Origin: SIG575 sp045542485
GTDB lineage: Bacteria > Bacillota > Clostridia > Oscillospirales > Acutalibacteraceae
DNA length: 64,000 nt
NCBI GenBank assembly: GCA_045542485.1
Contig: JAZQLC010000012.1
Span: 1 to 64,000 of the forward strand
Direction: 5' to 3'
Shown in pieces: positions 42,449 through 51,930 of this stretch. The notes under the pieces were generated by a model. The model searched no databases. It had not been told where the DNA came from and was given only the letters and a program-made list of their open reading frames with translations. The first letter of the stretch is position 1. Each line of letters begins with the position of its first letter. The position numbers were made by a program, and so were the translations under genes.

Positions 42449-43333
42449 ATGGATGAAAAGCAAAGAGCCGTGAATAAACGGTTTGTTGAGGGTATTTTTC
42501 TGAATATTGCATTTTTTGCTTTTTCCGTGGTGGGCTTTTATGCAGAATCAAAAGGTATAGGGATTTTCTTTGCCGTAGTTTTTGTTATAGGTCTTATATC
42601 CGTATTTTGCGTGGAGCCTCACTGTTATGTTTTTGATGATTATGGAATTACATCACATTATGTTTTTAACAGAAAAGAAAGATATCTTTGGAAAAACATA
42701 AGGTCTGTCAGACTGATATTTGATACGGGTCATTATAGACACGGACCTATTTTCTTGTCAAACTATATTTATGTACTTGACGGAAAAATTGAGGGTGAAG
42801 AAAAATGGTATATGCAGGGATATGTGAGAAAAAGCTTCCGTACAAAGAAGCTGATGGAGAAATATTGGGGTGTTGTTGAAAAGAATGATTTTTCGACAAT
42901 AAAGAAAGCAATCCTGAAATGGTATGGAAAAAAGCAGAGACAGGTTGACGCTCATTTTACAGATGAAGCTGTGAAGCTTGAAAGAGAAGCGAGACAGAAA
43001 ATACGGGAAGAAGCGAAAATCTGTATTCAAAAAGCAAAAAAACATAACATTGATATAAAAGTAAAGTTCTTTTATGTAACTTCATCAGGTGAGGAAATGA
43101 CCTCAAGACCTGATGAGGGTTACAGATATACTGCCTGTGCGGAAATTTCCTTTACGGGTGAAACGGATGAAGACAGAATTGTAATTACAGACGAAGACCT
43201 GCTGCTTGTCCGTTTGGGAAAAACAGGTTATAAATGCACGGTGAGAAAAGAAGCTGAAAAAATCTTCTGCAATACTCTTGAAGAAGTGACATCCACAATC
43301 CGCGAAAAGGGTATAGAATTTTATTGTAACTGA
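42449..43333 (+). CDS. Uncharacterised protein with two membrane segments and a PH-like domain
   Basis: The ATG at 42449 (MDEKQRAVNKRFVEGIFLNI) follows GGCGGTGAAAAGT. The 294-residue protein has two closely spaced membrane segments (residues ~15-34 and ~38-58), then a region resembling a bacterial PH domain (CYVFDDYGITSHYVFNRKER, YLWKNIRSVRL). A charged helix (~165-210) and a final alpha/beta part follow (ISFTGETDEDRIVITDEDLL). I cannot assign a function. No clear operon partner. Confidence 0.75.
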   Translation: MDEKQRAVNKRFVEGIFLNIAFFAFSVVGFYAESKGIGIFFAVVFVIGLISVFCVEPHCYVFDDYGITSHYVFNRKERYLWKNIRSVRLIFDTGHYRHGPIFLSNYIYVLDGKIEGEEKWYMQGYVRKSFRTKKLMEKYWGVVEKNDFSTIKKAILKWYGKKQRQVDAHFTDEAVKLEREARQKIREEAKICIQKAKKHNIDIKVKFFYVTSSGEEMTSRPDEGYRYTACAEISFTGETDEDRIVITDEDLLLVRLGKTGYKCTVRKEAEKIFCNTLEEVTSTIREKGIEFYCN

Positions 43334-43338
43334 ATATA

Positions 43339-43375
43339 ACACAGGCTCCCCTTGAAAATTCAAGGGGAGCTGTGT
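43339..43375. terminator. Strong hairpin between convergent genes
   Basis: ACACAGGCTCCCCTTGAA pairs with TTCAAGGGGAGCTGTGT (one mismatch). There is no T run, so it may be a Rho-independent-like barrier or a small repeat remnant. The bases 43,420-43,458 contain the near-repeat CTGCATTCAGCATTCTGCA. Confidence 0.5.
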
Positions 43376-43461
43376 GCGTTTAGCAGACTGAGGGGATTTT
43401 TAGCTTAAAATAACGTCGCAGACCCGAAATTCTGCATTCAGCATTCTGCACTATGCATTTT

Positions 43462-44313
43462 TTAACCCTTTACCGAGCCGCCCGTTACTCCGCCAACATA
43501 GAATTTCTGTGTTGAAATGAAGAGGATGGCTATGGGAATTGAGACGATAACAGCACCTGCGGCAAACTGTGTGTAATAGTTGTGGATGAATTCCTTTTCA
43601 AGCATTTTGAAAAGTCCCAGTGCCACGGTGTAGTTTTCGTAGTTGTCGCCCATAATGACCGATGCGAAAATATAGTCAATCCAGGGGGCGGTGAAGGAAG
43701 TCAGAAGAGTATAAATTATAATCGGCTTTGACATAGGCAGAGTTATATTCATAAAAATTCTGCCTCTCGATGCGCCGTCAAGCATAGCTGCCTCGTCAAG
43801 GGCACGGGGGATAGTGTCAAAAAAACCTTTTGCCACATAAAATCCAAGTCCCGTACCAGCAGAGTAAACTAAAATAAGAGCAAGAAGTGACTGGGAAATC
43901 CCGAAAGCTTTCAGCACATAGTAAACTGCAATCATCGACATAAATCCGGGGAACATACCGAGTACAAGGGCGATGTTCATCAGAGGCTTTCTCATTCTGA
44001 AGCGCAGACGCGACATTGTGTAGGAAACGGACAGAACGAAAAATGTTGAAATAATGCAGGTGACAACAGATACAAAAAGCGTGTTGAGAAACCACCTTGA
44101 AAACTCAAAGGTTGTGTTATCTGTCAATAGGGTTATATAATTCTGAATCGTGTAACCTCTCGGCAGAAAATAGGGAGTAAATGAGCCTGTTTCCTCACGG
44201 AAAGATGTGATAATAACCCACAGAATGGGGAGAATCCACACAAGGGCAAGAACGGAGAGAAAGGTGTAAACAAAGATGTTTGAAATTTTTCTCTGAACAG
44301 ACATTTTTCTCAT
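43462..44313 (-). CDS. Sugar ABC transporter permease (MalG type)
   Basis: The 283-residue protein has six membrane segments and the binding-protein-dependent permease EAA loop, DEAAMLDGASRGRIFMNITL, plus a long periplasmic loop after helix 1 and the MalG-like C-terminus. It is the second permease of a carbohydrate importer and its ATG overlaps the MalF-like stop by four bases (ATGA). It is last in the operon that runs from 48,050 down to 43,462. Confidence 0.93.
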   Translation of the reverse strand: MRKMSVQRKISNIFVYTFLSVLALVWILPILWVIITSFREETGSFTPYFLPRGYTIQNYITLLTDNTTFEFSRWFLNTLFVSVVTCIISTFFVLSVSYTMSRLRFRMRKPLMNIALVLGMFPGFMSMIAVYYVLKAFGISQSLLALILVYSAGTGLGFYVAKGFFDTIPRALDEAAMLDGASRGRIFMNITLPMSKPIIIYTLLTSFTAPWIDYIFASVIMGDNYENYTVALGLFKMLEKEFIHNYYTQFAAGAVIVSIPIAILFISTQKFYVGGVTGGSVKG

Positions 44314-45650
44314 CCGAATTCCTCCTCGTTTTTATATGATGATGTTCTTCTGTAAGCTATCAGCGAGAACACAGCCGAAATGATAAACACAAGAATACCG
44401 ATTGTTGAGGCGTAGGAATAGTCCTTGCTGTTTACTGTCAGCTTGTAAAGCCAGGTGACGAGCAAATCTGTCTTTCCTGCCTGATAGTAGTCCAGTGTGG
44501 CAGGACCTCCTCTTGTAAGGAAATAGATAATGTTGAAGTTGTTGATGTTGCCGATAAACTGTGTGATGAGGTAGGGCGCCGTCACAAAGAAAACATAAGG
44601 CAGAGTTATTCTCAGATACTGTGTGACGGGAGAGGCTCCGTCAATTTTTGCGCTTTCATACAAATCCTCGGGGATATTCATAAGAATACCCGTTGTGATA
44701 AGCATCGTATAGGGGATGCCTATCCACAGATTTATCACAATAACCGAAATTCTCGCAAGAGTTGTGTTTGTCAGAAAGGGTACATATTCCGAAATGATTC
44801 CTGCATTCTCCAGAAGCACATTCAGCGGTCCGTCATCGTCAAGAATGTTTCTCATTACGAGAAGCGATACAAACTGAGGAATGGCAATAGAGAGAATGAA
44901 AATTGTTCTGTAAAAACCTTTGAATTTTATTCCTTTTTTATTGATGAGCATAGCAAGGAGCATACCGAGAATATAGTTGAGGGATGTGGCGAGGACAGCC
45001 CATACAAGTGTCCAGCCAAGCACGGGGAAAAAGGTTTTACCCAGTGTGCTTCCTGAAGAAAGCATAGCCTTGAAGTTTTCAAGACCTACCCAGGTGAAAA
45101 GGTTACCCGGTGGCTGATGGTGTCTGTCGAAATTCGTAAAGGCGATAAGAATCATAAAGACGAGAGGCAGAACCGTCAGCACCACAACGCCGGTCACAGG
45201 GAGAAAAAGAAGTGTCTTGTGAAGACGGGAATCGGCATATTCCGTTACTTCTTTATAAAAGGACAAAGGCTTTTTGCCCCGTTTTATTTGCAGTTCAAGG
45301 TCATAGCTCTGCTCGCAGGCGGACTTGTAGAGAAAAAGGTAGGCAAGAGTTATGAAAACCGCAAAAACTCCGTAAAGGAGAATCAGCATTGAGTTATCGC
45401 CCTCTACGAGAATGTCTATACCCTTTTCCTCGTCAAAGACCCAGCCCTGCTCCCTTGTTCCGAGATAGCGGAGCTTTCCTATGGCAGAAAAGCCATAGGA
45501 AAACATATAGAATAAATATGAAATCTGGGCAGTGAGGAAAATGATGCCTTTCACTATCTGCCCTCTGAAAAGGTTTGAGAGTCCTGAAATGAAAAAGGAT
45601 AATTTCGTAAGCAGGTCGCCTTTTCTGAATGCGTTAAAAAACTGTTTCAT
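44310..45650 (-). CDS. Sugar ABC transporter permease (MalF type)
   Basis: The 446-residue protein has eight membrane segments: the first ~130 residues form an extra N-terminal part with two helices and the acidic loop of MalF-like permeases, followed by the standard permease domain with YESAKIDGASPVTQYLRITL as the EAA loop. The length and N-terminal extension match maltose/maltodextrin-type permeases of Firmicutes. It pairs with the MalG-type protein. Confidence 0.92.
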   Translation of the reverse strand: MKQFFNAFRKGDLLTKLSFFISGLSNLFRGQIVKGIIFLTAQISYLFYMFSYGFSAIGKLRYLGTREQGWVFDEEKGIDILVEGDNSMLILLYGVFAVFITLAYLFLYKSACEQSYDLELQIKRGKKPLSFYKEVTEYADSRLHKTLLFLPVTGVVVLTVLPLVFMILIAFTNFDRHHQPPGNLFTWVGLENFKAMLSSGSTLGKTFFPVLGWTLVWAVLATSLNYILGMLLAMLINKKGIKFKGFYRTIFILSIAIPQFVSLLVMRNILDDDGPLNVLLENAGIISEYVPFLTNTTLARISVIVINLWIGIPYTMLITTGILMNIPEDLYESAKIDGASPVTQYLRITLPYVFFVTAPYLITQFIGNINNFNIIYFLTRGGPATLDYYQAGKTDLLVTWLYKLTVNSKDYSYASTIGILVFIISAVFSLIAYRRTSSYKNEEEFG

Positions 45651-45674
45651 TATATCAGTCCAAGTCGGCGAAAA

Positions 45675-46925
45675 TTATTTTGTAGTATCTTCTTTGATGG
45701 AAGTGAGAATCGCTTTGACGAATGCGTCGAGTTTTTCTTTTACATTTTCTTTTGTCACTGAGCCGTCAATGATTCCCGTGCCAAAGGCCTCTGCGGGAGT
45801 CCAGAAATTCGAAACCTGATCGATTGAAGTCTGAAGAACTGAATGCATTGACTGTGCAGTGAGGGCTGCTACAACATCGTTTGATGCGAGAGTTTCTTCG
45901 TCCTTGCTCAAAGCTGAATGAGTAGGAGCGTAGTTTCTTACTCTGAAGCGGGTTTCCTGAGCGGCACGGTCTGTAAGGAATGATGCAAGAGCGTGTGCTT
46001 CCTCGGGATGCTTTGTCTGTGCGTTAACGCCGTAAAGCTTGAAGTTTGCCATTGAAACCATATTTTTGTCTTCACCGTCAAGCTTGATTGTGGGAAGCTT
46101 TGTCACGCCGAAATCTTCGCCGAGACTCTTCTTGATGTCTTCTGCATTCCACGCGCCGGAAACGGCTGAGCCTAAGGTTCTTGCTTTGAAACCTGCTTTG
46201 ATTTTTGCATCGTCAAGGTTTGCGAATTTCTTGTTTCGGGCAAGGTCAATCATATAGTTTGCAGCCATAACACCTTTTTCGGAATTGAAATCGCACTTGG
46301 TTTTGTCAGTGCCGTCTTCACCGAAAAGAGTGCATCCCGCAGTGAAGAAGAATGATGAAGAATACCAGCCGTCATCAATTTTCATAGCAAAGTTTGTAAT
46401 TTTCTCTCCCGTATCTTTTGCCATGATTTTTTCAAGGGATTTTACTTCTTCTGCTGAAAAAACCCGCTTGTCGTAGTAAAGGAAGAAAGTGTCGGAAGAT
46501 GCAGGGTATGCGTAAAGTTCACCGTCAACCGTAGCAGCCTTGACTGATTCTTCGCTGTTTCGTGTTCTGATGTTTGCGTTTGTGATTCTGTAAAGAGCAC
46601 CTGCTTTTTTCAGCGTTGCAATCTGGTCACTTGCAAATGAAAAAACATCTGCTGCGGCTGAAACATCCTTGAGGATTTCTGTTGCCGCATCGTCTTCACC
46701 TACATAACTTACATCTATTTTCCAGTTTTTTTCAGGATGCTCTTTCTTGAAGTCATCAATAAGTTTTGTGAGCATTTCTTTGTCATCCTGAGCGCCCCAT
46801 AAACGCAGAGTAACAGTTTCTTTTTTGTCTGTTTCGCCGTTGTTGTTTTCTGAAACATTTCCGCAGGCAGTGAAAATGAGTGCTGTCATAATGACGGCCA
46901 CGAAAAGGGCAATAAATTTTTTCAT
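45675..46925 (-). CDS. Sugar ABC transporter substrate-binding lipoprotein
   Basis: The ATG at 46925 follows AAGGATGAACAAA. The 416-residue protein has a lipoprotein signal (ALIFTAC, lipobox Cys at ~21), a Gly/Asn/Glu-rich linker, then a type 1 extracellular binding-protein fold (VTLRLWGAQDDKEMLTKLID at the start, DVFSFASDQIATLKKAG in the first lobe, SAVSGAWNAEDIKKSLG in the second). It matches maltose/maltodextrin-type binding proteins, though the ligand remains a guess. It lies between the ATPase and permease genes. Confidence 0.93.
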   Translation of the reverse strand: MKKFIALFVAVIMTALIFTACGNVSENNNGETDKKETVTLRLWGAQDDKEMLTKLIDDFKKEHPEKNWKIDVSYVGEDDAATEILKDVSAAADVFSFASDQIATLKKAGALYRITNANIRTRNSEESVKAATVDGELYAYPASSDTFFLYYDKRVFSAEEVKSLEKIMAKDTGEKITNFAMKIDDGWYSSSFFFTAGCTLFGEDGTDKTKCDFNSEKGVMAANYMIDLARNKKFANLDDAKIKAGFKARTLGSAVSGAWNAEDIKKSLGEDFGVTKLPTIKLDGEDKNMVSMANFKLYGVNAQTKHPEEAHALASFLTDRAAQETRFRVRNYAPTHSALSKDEETLASNDVVAALTAQSMHSVLQTSIDQVSNFWTPAEAFGTGIIDGSVTKENVKEKLDAFVKAILTSIKEDTTK

Positions 46926-46952
46926 TTTGTTCATCCTTTCAGATTATATTTT

Positions 46953-48050
46953 TTATATTCTGACTCCCGTTTCTGTGTCAAAGAAAAGAGCTTTTTCCAT
47001 ATCAAAGGCTACCGTAACTCTTTCGCCCTTTTCTCCGGAAAACAGAGAGGGATATTTACAGATAATATTATCTTTTCCTGTTTTTATGTGTATATACGAG
47101 CTGTCACCCATAAGCTCACATATCTCAATTCTGCCTTCCACAGAATTTTTGCTTTCTTTCGTAAGGTGTGTGCTTTCAGGTCTGATTCCGAAAATCACAT
47201 CTGCACTGCGGTATTTGTAAAGACTGTGTTTTTCGGCAATCTTTTTCGGCACATCAATGAGAAAGTCGTCAATTTTTATCCTGACTTTTTCTTTGTCACC
47301 CACAACATGAGCGCTTATGAAATTCATCTGGGGAGAGCCGATGAATCCTGCGACAAAGGTGTTGACGGGGTTGTTGTAAAGCTCCTGAGGTGTGTCTGCC
47401 TGTTGGATGTAGCCGTCCTTCATCACGACGATTCTGTCGCCCATTGTCATAGCCTCGGTCTGGTCGTGGGTCACATATACGAATGTGGTTTTAAGTTTTC
47501 TGTGAAGCTCCTTGATTTCGGAGCGCATCTGAGTTCTCAGCTTTGCATCAAGGTTTGAAAGAGGCTCGTCAAGAAGAAAGACTGAGGGCTCTCTTACCAT
47601 AGCCCGTCCCAGTGCAACTCGCTGTCTCTGACCGCCTGAAAGTGCCTTGGGTTTTCTTTCGAGAAGACTTGTGATGTCGAGACTTTTTGCCGTTTCAGTT
47701 ACCCTTTTTCTGATTTCATCCTTCGGCATTTTTCTCATTTCAAGTGCAAATGCCATATTTTTGTATACGCTCATATGGGGATAAAGTGCGTAGTTCTGAA
47801 ACACCATAGCAATATCACGGTCTTTGGGAGGCACTTCGTTTACCAGTCTGTCACCTATATAAAGTTCACCTGAGGAAATGTCTTCAAGCCCTGCAATCAT
47901 TCTGAGAGTGGTGCTTTTTCCGCATCCCGATGGTCCTACAAGAATCACAAATTCTCTGTCCTTTATTTCAAGAGAAAAATCGTGTACGGCAGTGTAGCTT
48001 CCGTCATAAATTTTTTTGATGTTTTTTAAGGTTATTCCTGCCAAGTGCAT
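46953..48050 (-). CDS. Sugar ABC transporter ATPase (MalK/MsmX/UgpC type)
   Basis: The start at 48050 (MHLAGITLKNIKKIYDGSYT) follows AAGGACGTG. The 365-residue protein has Walker A GPSGCGKST, Q-loop, signature LSGGQRQRVALGRAM, Walker B VFLLDEPLSNLD, H-loop VTHDQTEA, and a C-terminal TOBE/OB domain (DVIFGIRPESTHL). Enzymes of this type power one or several sugar importers. Here it is the first gene of the operon, which is unusual since binding-protein genes commonly lead. Confidence 0.95.
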   Translation of the reverse strand: MHLAGITLKNIKKIYDGSYTAVHDFSLEIKDREFVILVGPSGCGKSTTLRMIAGLEDISSGELYIGDRLVNEVPPKDRDIAMVFQNYALYPHMSVYKNMAFALEMRKMPKDEIRKRVTETAKSLDITSLLERKPKALSGGQRQRVALGRAMVREPSVFLLDEPLSNLDAKLRTQMRSEIKELHRKLKTTFVYVTHDQTEAMTMGDRIVVMKDGYIQQADTPQELYNNPVNTFVAGFIGSPQMNFISAHVVGDKEKVRIKIDDFLIDVPKKIAEKHSLYKYRSADVIFGIRPESTHLTKESKNSVEGRIEICELMGDSSYIHIKTGKDNIICKYPSLFSGEKGERVTVAFDMEKALFFDTETGVRI

Positions 48051-48123
48051 CACGTCCTTTATGTTACTTCCTTGCATATTATTGACAGAGAAAATGATTT
48101 TAATACAGTATTTGTTTTTTCGA

Positions 48124-48152
48124 TTGCAACGGAGAGTGAAGTATGGTATGAT
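48124..48152 (+). promoter_or_regulatory. Promoter of uvrC
   Basis: TTGCAA (48124-48129), 17 bases, TATGAT (48147-48152), 33 bases before the start codon. Confidence 0.65.
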
Positions 48153-48184
48153 TTATATAGAAATGAAGTGAAAGAGGTGAAAAT

Positions 48185-50017
48185 ATGACTGACAAAATAA
48201 AGGCTTTGCGCAAGAAAGCTATGGCGCTTCCTCTTCAGCCGGGTGTTTACCTTATGAAAAACAAGGATAAGGAAATAATATATGTGGGCAAGGCGAAAAA
48301 ACTGAAAAACAGAGTCAGTTCATATTTCGCATCTCAGACAAATATGCAGACCAAAGTAATAAAGATGGTCAGCCATGTAGATGACTTTGATTATATTATT
48401 ACCGACAGTGAGTTTGAGGCACTTGTGCTTGAATGCAGTTTAATCAAACAGCATATGCCCAAGTACAATATTCTTCTCAAGGACGATAAGGGATACCATT
48501 ATATAAAGGTCACACCGCCTCCGTATCCCTCTATTCAGTTTGCTATGCAGAAGGTTGATGACGGCAGCACATATATCGGCCCTTACACAAGTGCATTTAT
48601 TGTCCGTGAGGCAGTTGATGCTGCACAGAAAATTTTCAGACTTGCTCAGTGCAATAAGGTTTTCCCCCGTGATATAGGAAAGGGGAGACCTTGTCTTAAT
48701 TTCCATATCGGTCAGTGCTCTGCCCCCTGCGCCGGGAAAATTTCTCAGAAGGATTATGAAAAATCTGTCAGTGATGCGCTTGATTTCCTTATGAAAAAAG
48801 GTACAGATGAGGCTATCAGTGAAATGAAAGCCGAGATGCTGAAAGCGTCTGAAAATCTTGAGTTTGAAAAGGCTGCGGCACTGCGCGACAGAATTCAGGC
48901 AGTGAAGAAAATCACAGATAAACAGAAAGTGGTTTCTGACGGAAAAACAGAGCAGGATGTTTTCGCTTTTGTCACCACCAAGGGTAAAACCTGCCTTGCC
49001 GTGCTTCGTTTTGAGGGAGGTAAGCTTTGCGACTGTGAGCACTTTTTTCTTGCAGATGTTGAAGATATGCCTATGACGAGAAGCGAAAGTATTCTGTCAT
49101 ATTATCTTGTCAGGGACAGAATTCCCCCTAAGGTGCTTGTTGACGGAGATGTTGAGGACGAAGAGCTGATTTCCGAATGGCTCAGTGAAAAGCGCGGAAG
49201 AAAAGTTTCCGTTGTTCATCCTCAGATTGGCGAAAATGCAAGGCTCATTGAAATGTGCAGGGCGAATGCCGCAGAGAAACTGGCTCAGTCTATGGGCAGA
49301 AAGGGAAGAGAAACTGAGGCTCTGGAGGAGCTTACGTCTCTTCTTGGTATAGAATGTGCAGATTATATAGAGTCTTACGACATATCCCACACATCAGGCT
49401 CTGACAATGTGGCAGGTATGGTTGTTTTCAAGGAGGGTCTGCCTTACAAAAAAGCGTACAAGCGTTTTTCAATCAAAGGCTTTGACGGTCAGGATGACTA
49501 CGGCTCAATGGCTGAGGTCCTGAGAAGAAGATTTACTCATTATCTTGAGGAGAAAGAAACGGGTGAGGGCTTCGGAAAGCTTCCCGACCTGATTCTTCTT
49601 GACGGTGGCGACGGTCAGGTGAATGCCGTCAGACCTGTTCTTGAAGAAATGGGAATTGATGTGCCTCTCTTCGGTATGGTCAAGGACGGAAAGCACAGAA
49701 CAAGAGCCATCGCCACGGGCGGTCAGGAAATTTCAATCAGCTCAAACAGAAAGGCGTTCACTCTCGTTTCCGATATTCAGGAGGAAGTACACCGCTTTGC
49801 AATAAGCTACCACAGACAGAAGCACAAAAAGAGCACAATCGCCACAACCCTTACTTCCATTGAAACAATCGGCGAAAACAAAGCGAAAATTCTTCTCAGA
49901 AGCTTCAGGACGCTTACTGCCATAAAATCGGCAACTGTGGAGGAATTAATGTCGGTAAAGGGAATAAACCGTATAAATGCAGAGAAAATTGTTGAATATT
50001 TCAAAAAAGAGGAATGA
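48185..50017 (+). CDS. uvrC: Excinuclease ABC subunit C
   Basis: The 610-residue protein has an N-terminal GIY-YIG nuclease (GVYLMKNKDKEIIYVGKAKK, then LKNRVSSYF), a UVR domain (LEFEKAAALRDRIQAVKKIT), a UvrC RNase-H-like nuclease (ESYDISHTSGSDNVAGMVVF, LILLDGGDGQVNAV) and C-terminal helix-hairpin-helix units (VEELMSVKGINRINAEKIVE). It makes both incisions beside UvrB-bound DNA lesions in nucleotide excision repair. Ribosome binding site AAAGAGGTGAAAAT. Length is normal. Confidence 0.97.
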   Translation: MTDKIKALRKKAMALPLQPGVYLMKNKDKEIIYVGKAKKLKNRVSSYFASQTNMQTKVIKMVSHVDDFDYIITDSEFEALVLECSLIKQHMPKYNILLKDDKGYHYIKVTPPPYPSIQFAMQKVDDGSTYIGPYTSAFIVREAVDAAQKIFRLAQCNKVFPRDIGKGRPCLNFHIGQCSAPCAGKISQKDYEKSVSDALDFLMKKGTDEAISEMKAEMLKASENLEFEKAAALRDRIQAVKKITDKQKVVSDGKTEQDVFAFVTTKGKTCLAVLRFEGGKLCDCEHFFLADVEDMPMTRSESILSYYLVRDRIPPKVLVDGDVEDEELISEWLSEKRGRKVSVVHPQIGENARLIEMCRANAAEKLAQSMGRKGRETEALEELTSLLGIECADYIESYDISHTSGSDNVAGMVVFKEGLPYKKAYKRFSIKGFDGQDDYGSMAEVLRRRFTHYLEEKETGEGFGKLPDLILLDGGDGQVNAVRPVLEEMGIDVPLFGMVKDGKHRTRAIATGGQEISISSNRKAFTLVSDIQEEVHRFAISYHRQKHKKSTIATTLTSIETIGENKAKILLRSFRTLTAIKSATVEELMSVKGINRINAEKIVEYFKKEE

Positions 50018-50044
50018 TAAATTTTTGCTGACGGTTTATTTCTA

Positions 50045-50073
50045 TTGACAAAAACCAATAAAAATGCGATAAT
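50045..50073 (+). promoter_or_regulatory. Promoter of rsmD-coaD
   Basis: Perfect TTGACA (50045-50050), 17 bases, GATAAT (50068-50073), 32 bases before rsmD. Confidence 0.7.
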
Positions 50074-50104
50074 GAATTGATATAGAGTTTAGGAAGATGA
50101 AACT

Positions 50105-50635
50105 ATGAGAGTTATTACAGGCACAGCCAGAGGAAGAAGGCTTCTTACTCTTGAGGGCGACGATGTCAGACCTACAACAGACAGAATAAAAGAAGCTATG
50201 TTCAGCTCGATTCAGTTCGAAATCGAGGGAACTAAAGTTCTTGATTTGTTTGCAGGGTCAGGTCAGCTTGGTATAGAGGCTTTGAGCCGAGGCGCGGAAA
50301 ATGCCGTTTTTGTTGACAGAAACAGACAGGCAATTGAGGTTATAAAGAAAAATCTTCAGTCTACCGCACTTGCAAAGAATTCTGTTGTTCTGAACACAGA
50401 CGCAGAGACCTTTGTTTCCACAACAAAGGAAAAATTTTCTTTTGTCTTTATGGACCCGCCGTATTCTCAGGGACTTCTCCAGAGGATTCTCCCTCTTGCA
50501 GAGAATGTGGTTTCCGAGGGCGGAGCGATAATCTGCGAACATCCTTTGGATGAAGAGCTTCCCGAGGAGCTCGGAAAAATGAAAATTTACAGAAGTTACA
50601 GATACGGCAAAATCGCCGTTACCGTATACAGATGA
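50105..50635 (+). CDS. rsmD: 16S rRNA (guanine966-N2)-methyltransferase RsmD
   Basis: The 176-residue protein has VRPTTDRIKEAMFSSI, the SAM-binding VLDLFAGSGQLGIEALSRG, and the N2-methyltransferase catalytic motif FMDPPYSQG. It methylates a guanine in helix 31 of 16S rRNA during small-subunit assembly. Ribosome binding site AGGAAGATGAAACT. The neighbouring coaD gene follows within 16 bases, a conserved Firmicutes arrangement. Confidence 0.96.
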   Translation: MRVITGTARGRRLLTLEGDDVRPTTDRIKEAMFSSIQFEIEGTKVLDLFAGSGQLGIEALSRGAENAVFVDRNRQAIEVIKKNLQSTALAKNSVVLNTDAETFVSTTKEKFSFVFMDPPYSQGLLQRILPLAENVVSEGGAIICEHPLDEELPEELGKMKIYRSYRYGKIAVTVYR

Positions 50636-50651
50636 AAGTCAGGGATATCTG

Positions 50652-51140
50652 ATGAAAAAAGCAATTTATCCTGGCAGCTTTGACCCTGCCACAAAAGGAC
50701 ATCTTGATATTTTAAAAAGAGCAACCAAGATTTTTGACGAGGTCGTGGTTGTTGTTATGACAAACGTAAAGAAGAAAAACAGCTACTCTTTCTCAGTGGA
50801 GGAGAGAGTGGATTTTCTCAGGCGTTGCACAAAGGGTATGGAAAAGGTAAGAGTTGACGCTTATGACGGACTTCTTGCTGAATATGCAAAAAATACAGGT
50901 GCTGTTGCAGTTGTGAAAGGTCTTCGTGCCGTATCCGACTTTGAGGATGAATTCCAGCAGTCCCTTACAAATAAAAAACTCAATCCTGAGCTTGAAACAG
51001 TTTTCCTTACGGCTGAGGCTGAAAATATGTTTTTAAGCTCAAGTGTTGTCAAACAGGTATGTGTTCTCGGTGGCGACATCAGCGACTTTGTGCCTGAAGA
51101 GATACACAGTGACATTGTAAAAAAATTAAGGAACATATAA
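50652..51140 (+). CDS. coaD: Phosphopantetheine adenylyltransferase CoaD
   Basis: The 162-residue protein starts MKKAIYPGSFDPATKGHLDI with the nucleotidyltransferase TxGH motif, has VKGLRAVSDFEDEFQQ and SSSVVKQVCVLGGDISDFVP, the C-terminal nucleotide-binding signature. It makes dephospho-CoA from 4'-phosphopantetheine and ATP, the penultimate step of coenzyme A synthesis. It lies in the usual rsmD-coaD order. Confidence 0.97.
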   Translation: MKKAIYPGSFDPATKGHLDILKRATKIFDEVVVVVMTNVKKKNSYSFSVEERVDFLRRCTKGMEKVRVDAYDGLLAEYAKNTGAVAVVKGLRAVSDFEDEFQQSLTNKKLNPELETVFLTAEAENMFLSSSVVKQVCVLGGDISDFVPEEIHSDIVKKLRNI

Positions 51141-51164
51141 AGCAAAAAGAAAGGAAGAAGCAAA

Positions 51165-51839
51165 ATGAACGAAGAAACCAATATCTATAAACTCCTTGAC
51201 AGACTTGATGAAGAAATTACAAGCGGTAAAAAAGTTGCCCTTACAGGAAAAGTTCTTGTTGACGGCGATGTTATTTCCGATTGCGTGACAGACATCCGTA
51301 TGAATCTTCCCGATATCATCAAAAAGGCAAGTCAGATTGCTGCCGAAAGAAACAAGATTATCGGTCAGGCAAAGGATGATGCATCTTCAGGTCTTGCAAG
51401 AGCAAAGGAAAAATGCGAACAGATGCTTTCAGAAGCTAAAGAAACTGCAACAAAAGCAACAACTGATGCAAAGAATGACGCAACAGAGCTTATTGCAAAG
51501 GCAAGTGAAAAGGCTCAGTCAATCGTTGACGAGGCAGAAGAAAAGGCTCATTTCCTCATCAGCGAGAGCGAGGTTGTAAGAGCTTCTGAGGAATATGCAG
51601 AACAGATTAAGCAGAAAGCAGAAGCTGACGCTGCTGCAATTGTTGACGCGGCAAAGAGAAAGGCTGACGAAATGATGAGCAGTGCATCTTCATGGTCAGA
51701 GGATATCAGAACAAAGACAACAACATATATCGAGCAGCTCCTCAAGAGCACAGACGAGGTTCTTGTGAAGAACATCAACGATGTCAGAAAGCTTCGCAAC
51801 AGCTTTCAGGCAGTGGCTCATCCCGAAGGAAACGAATAA
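51165..51839 (+). CDS. Coiled-coil protein following coaD
   Basis: The 224-residue protein has a short N-terminal region (MNEETNIYKLLDRLDEEITS), then a continuous Ala/Glu/Lys-rich helix (~55-200) with heptad-like spacing (AREKCEQ-type and AEEKAHFLI-type repeats) resembling the b subunit of ATP synthase or DivIVA-like scaffold proteins. There is no membrane anchor. The ribosome binding site is GGAAGAAGCAAA. The position after coaD is conserved in Clostridia, where such proteins are often annotated as DivIVA- or ATPase-like. A structural role in division is possible. Confidence 0.75.
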   Translation: MNEETNIYKLLDRLDEEITSGKKVALTGKVLVDGDVISDCVTDIRMNLPDIIKKASQIAAERNKIIGQAKDDASSGLARAKEKCEQMLSEAKETATKATTDAKNDATELIAKASEKAQSIVDEAEEKAHFLISESEVVRASEEYAEQIKQKAEADAAAIVDAAKRKADEMMSSASSWSEDIRTKTTTYIEQLLKSTDEVLVKNINDVRKLRNSFQAVAHPEGNE

Positions 51840-51860
51840 TCCTGATTCTACGACTTTCTT

Positions 51861-51894
51861 ATTCCCCGAAACTCCATTTTCGGGGAATTTGTTT
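51861..51894 (+). terminator. Terminator of the rsmD-coaD unit
   Basis: ATTCCCCGAAA pairs with TTTTCGGGGAAT around CTCCA, followed by TTGTTTT. Confidence 0.8.
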
Positions 51895-51930
51895 TAAACC
51901 TCTCTCATATGATTTTATGAGGTGGTATAA

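Noticed and set aside
43420..43458. Near-repeat CTGCATTCAGCATTCTGCA as a mobile element end
   Set aside because: Too short, with no inverted partner or transposase nearby.
48440..49042. 200-codon minus-strand frame inside uvrC
   Set aside because: It is opposite well-matched UvrC motifs and lacks a ribosome binding site.
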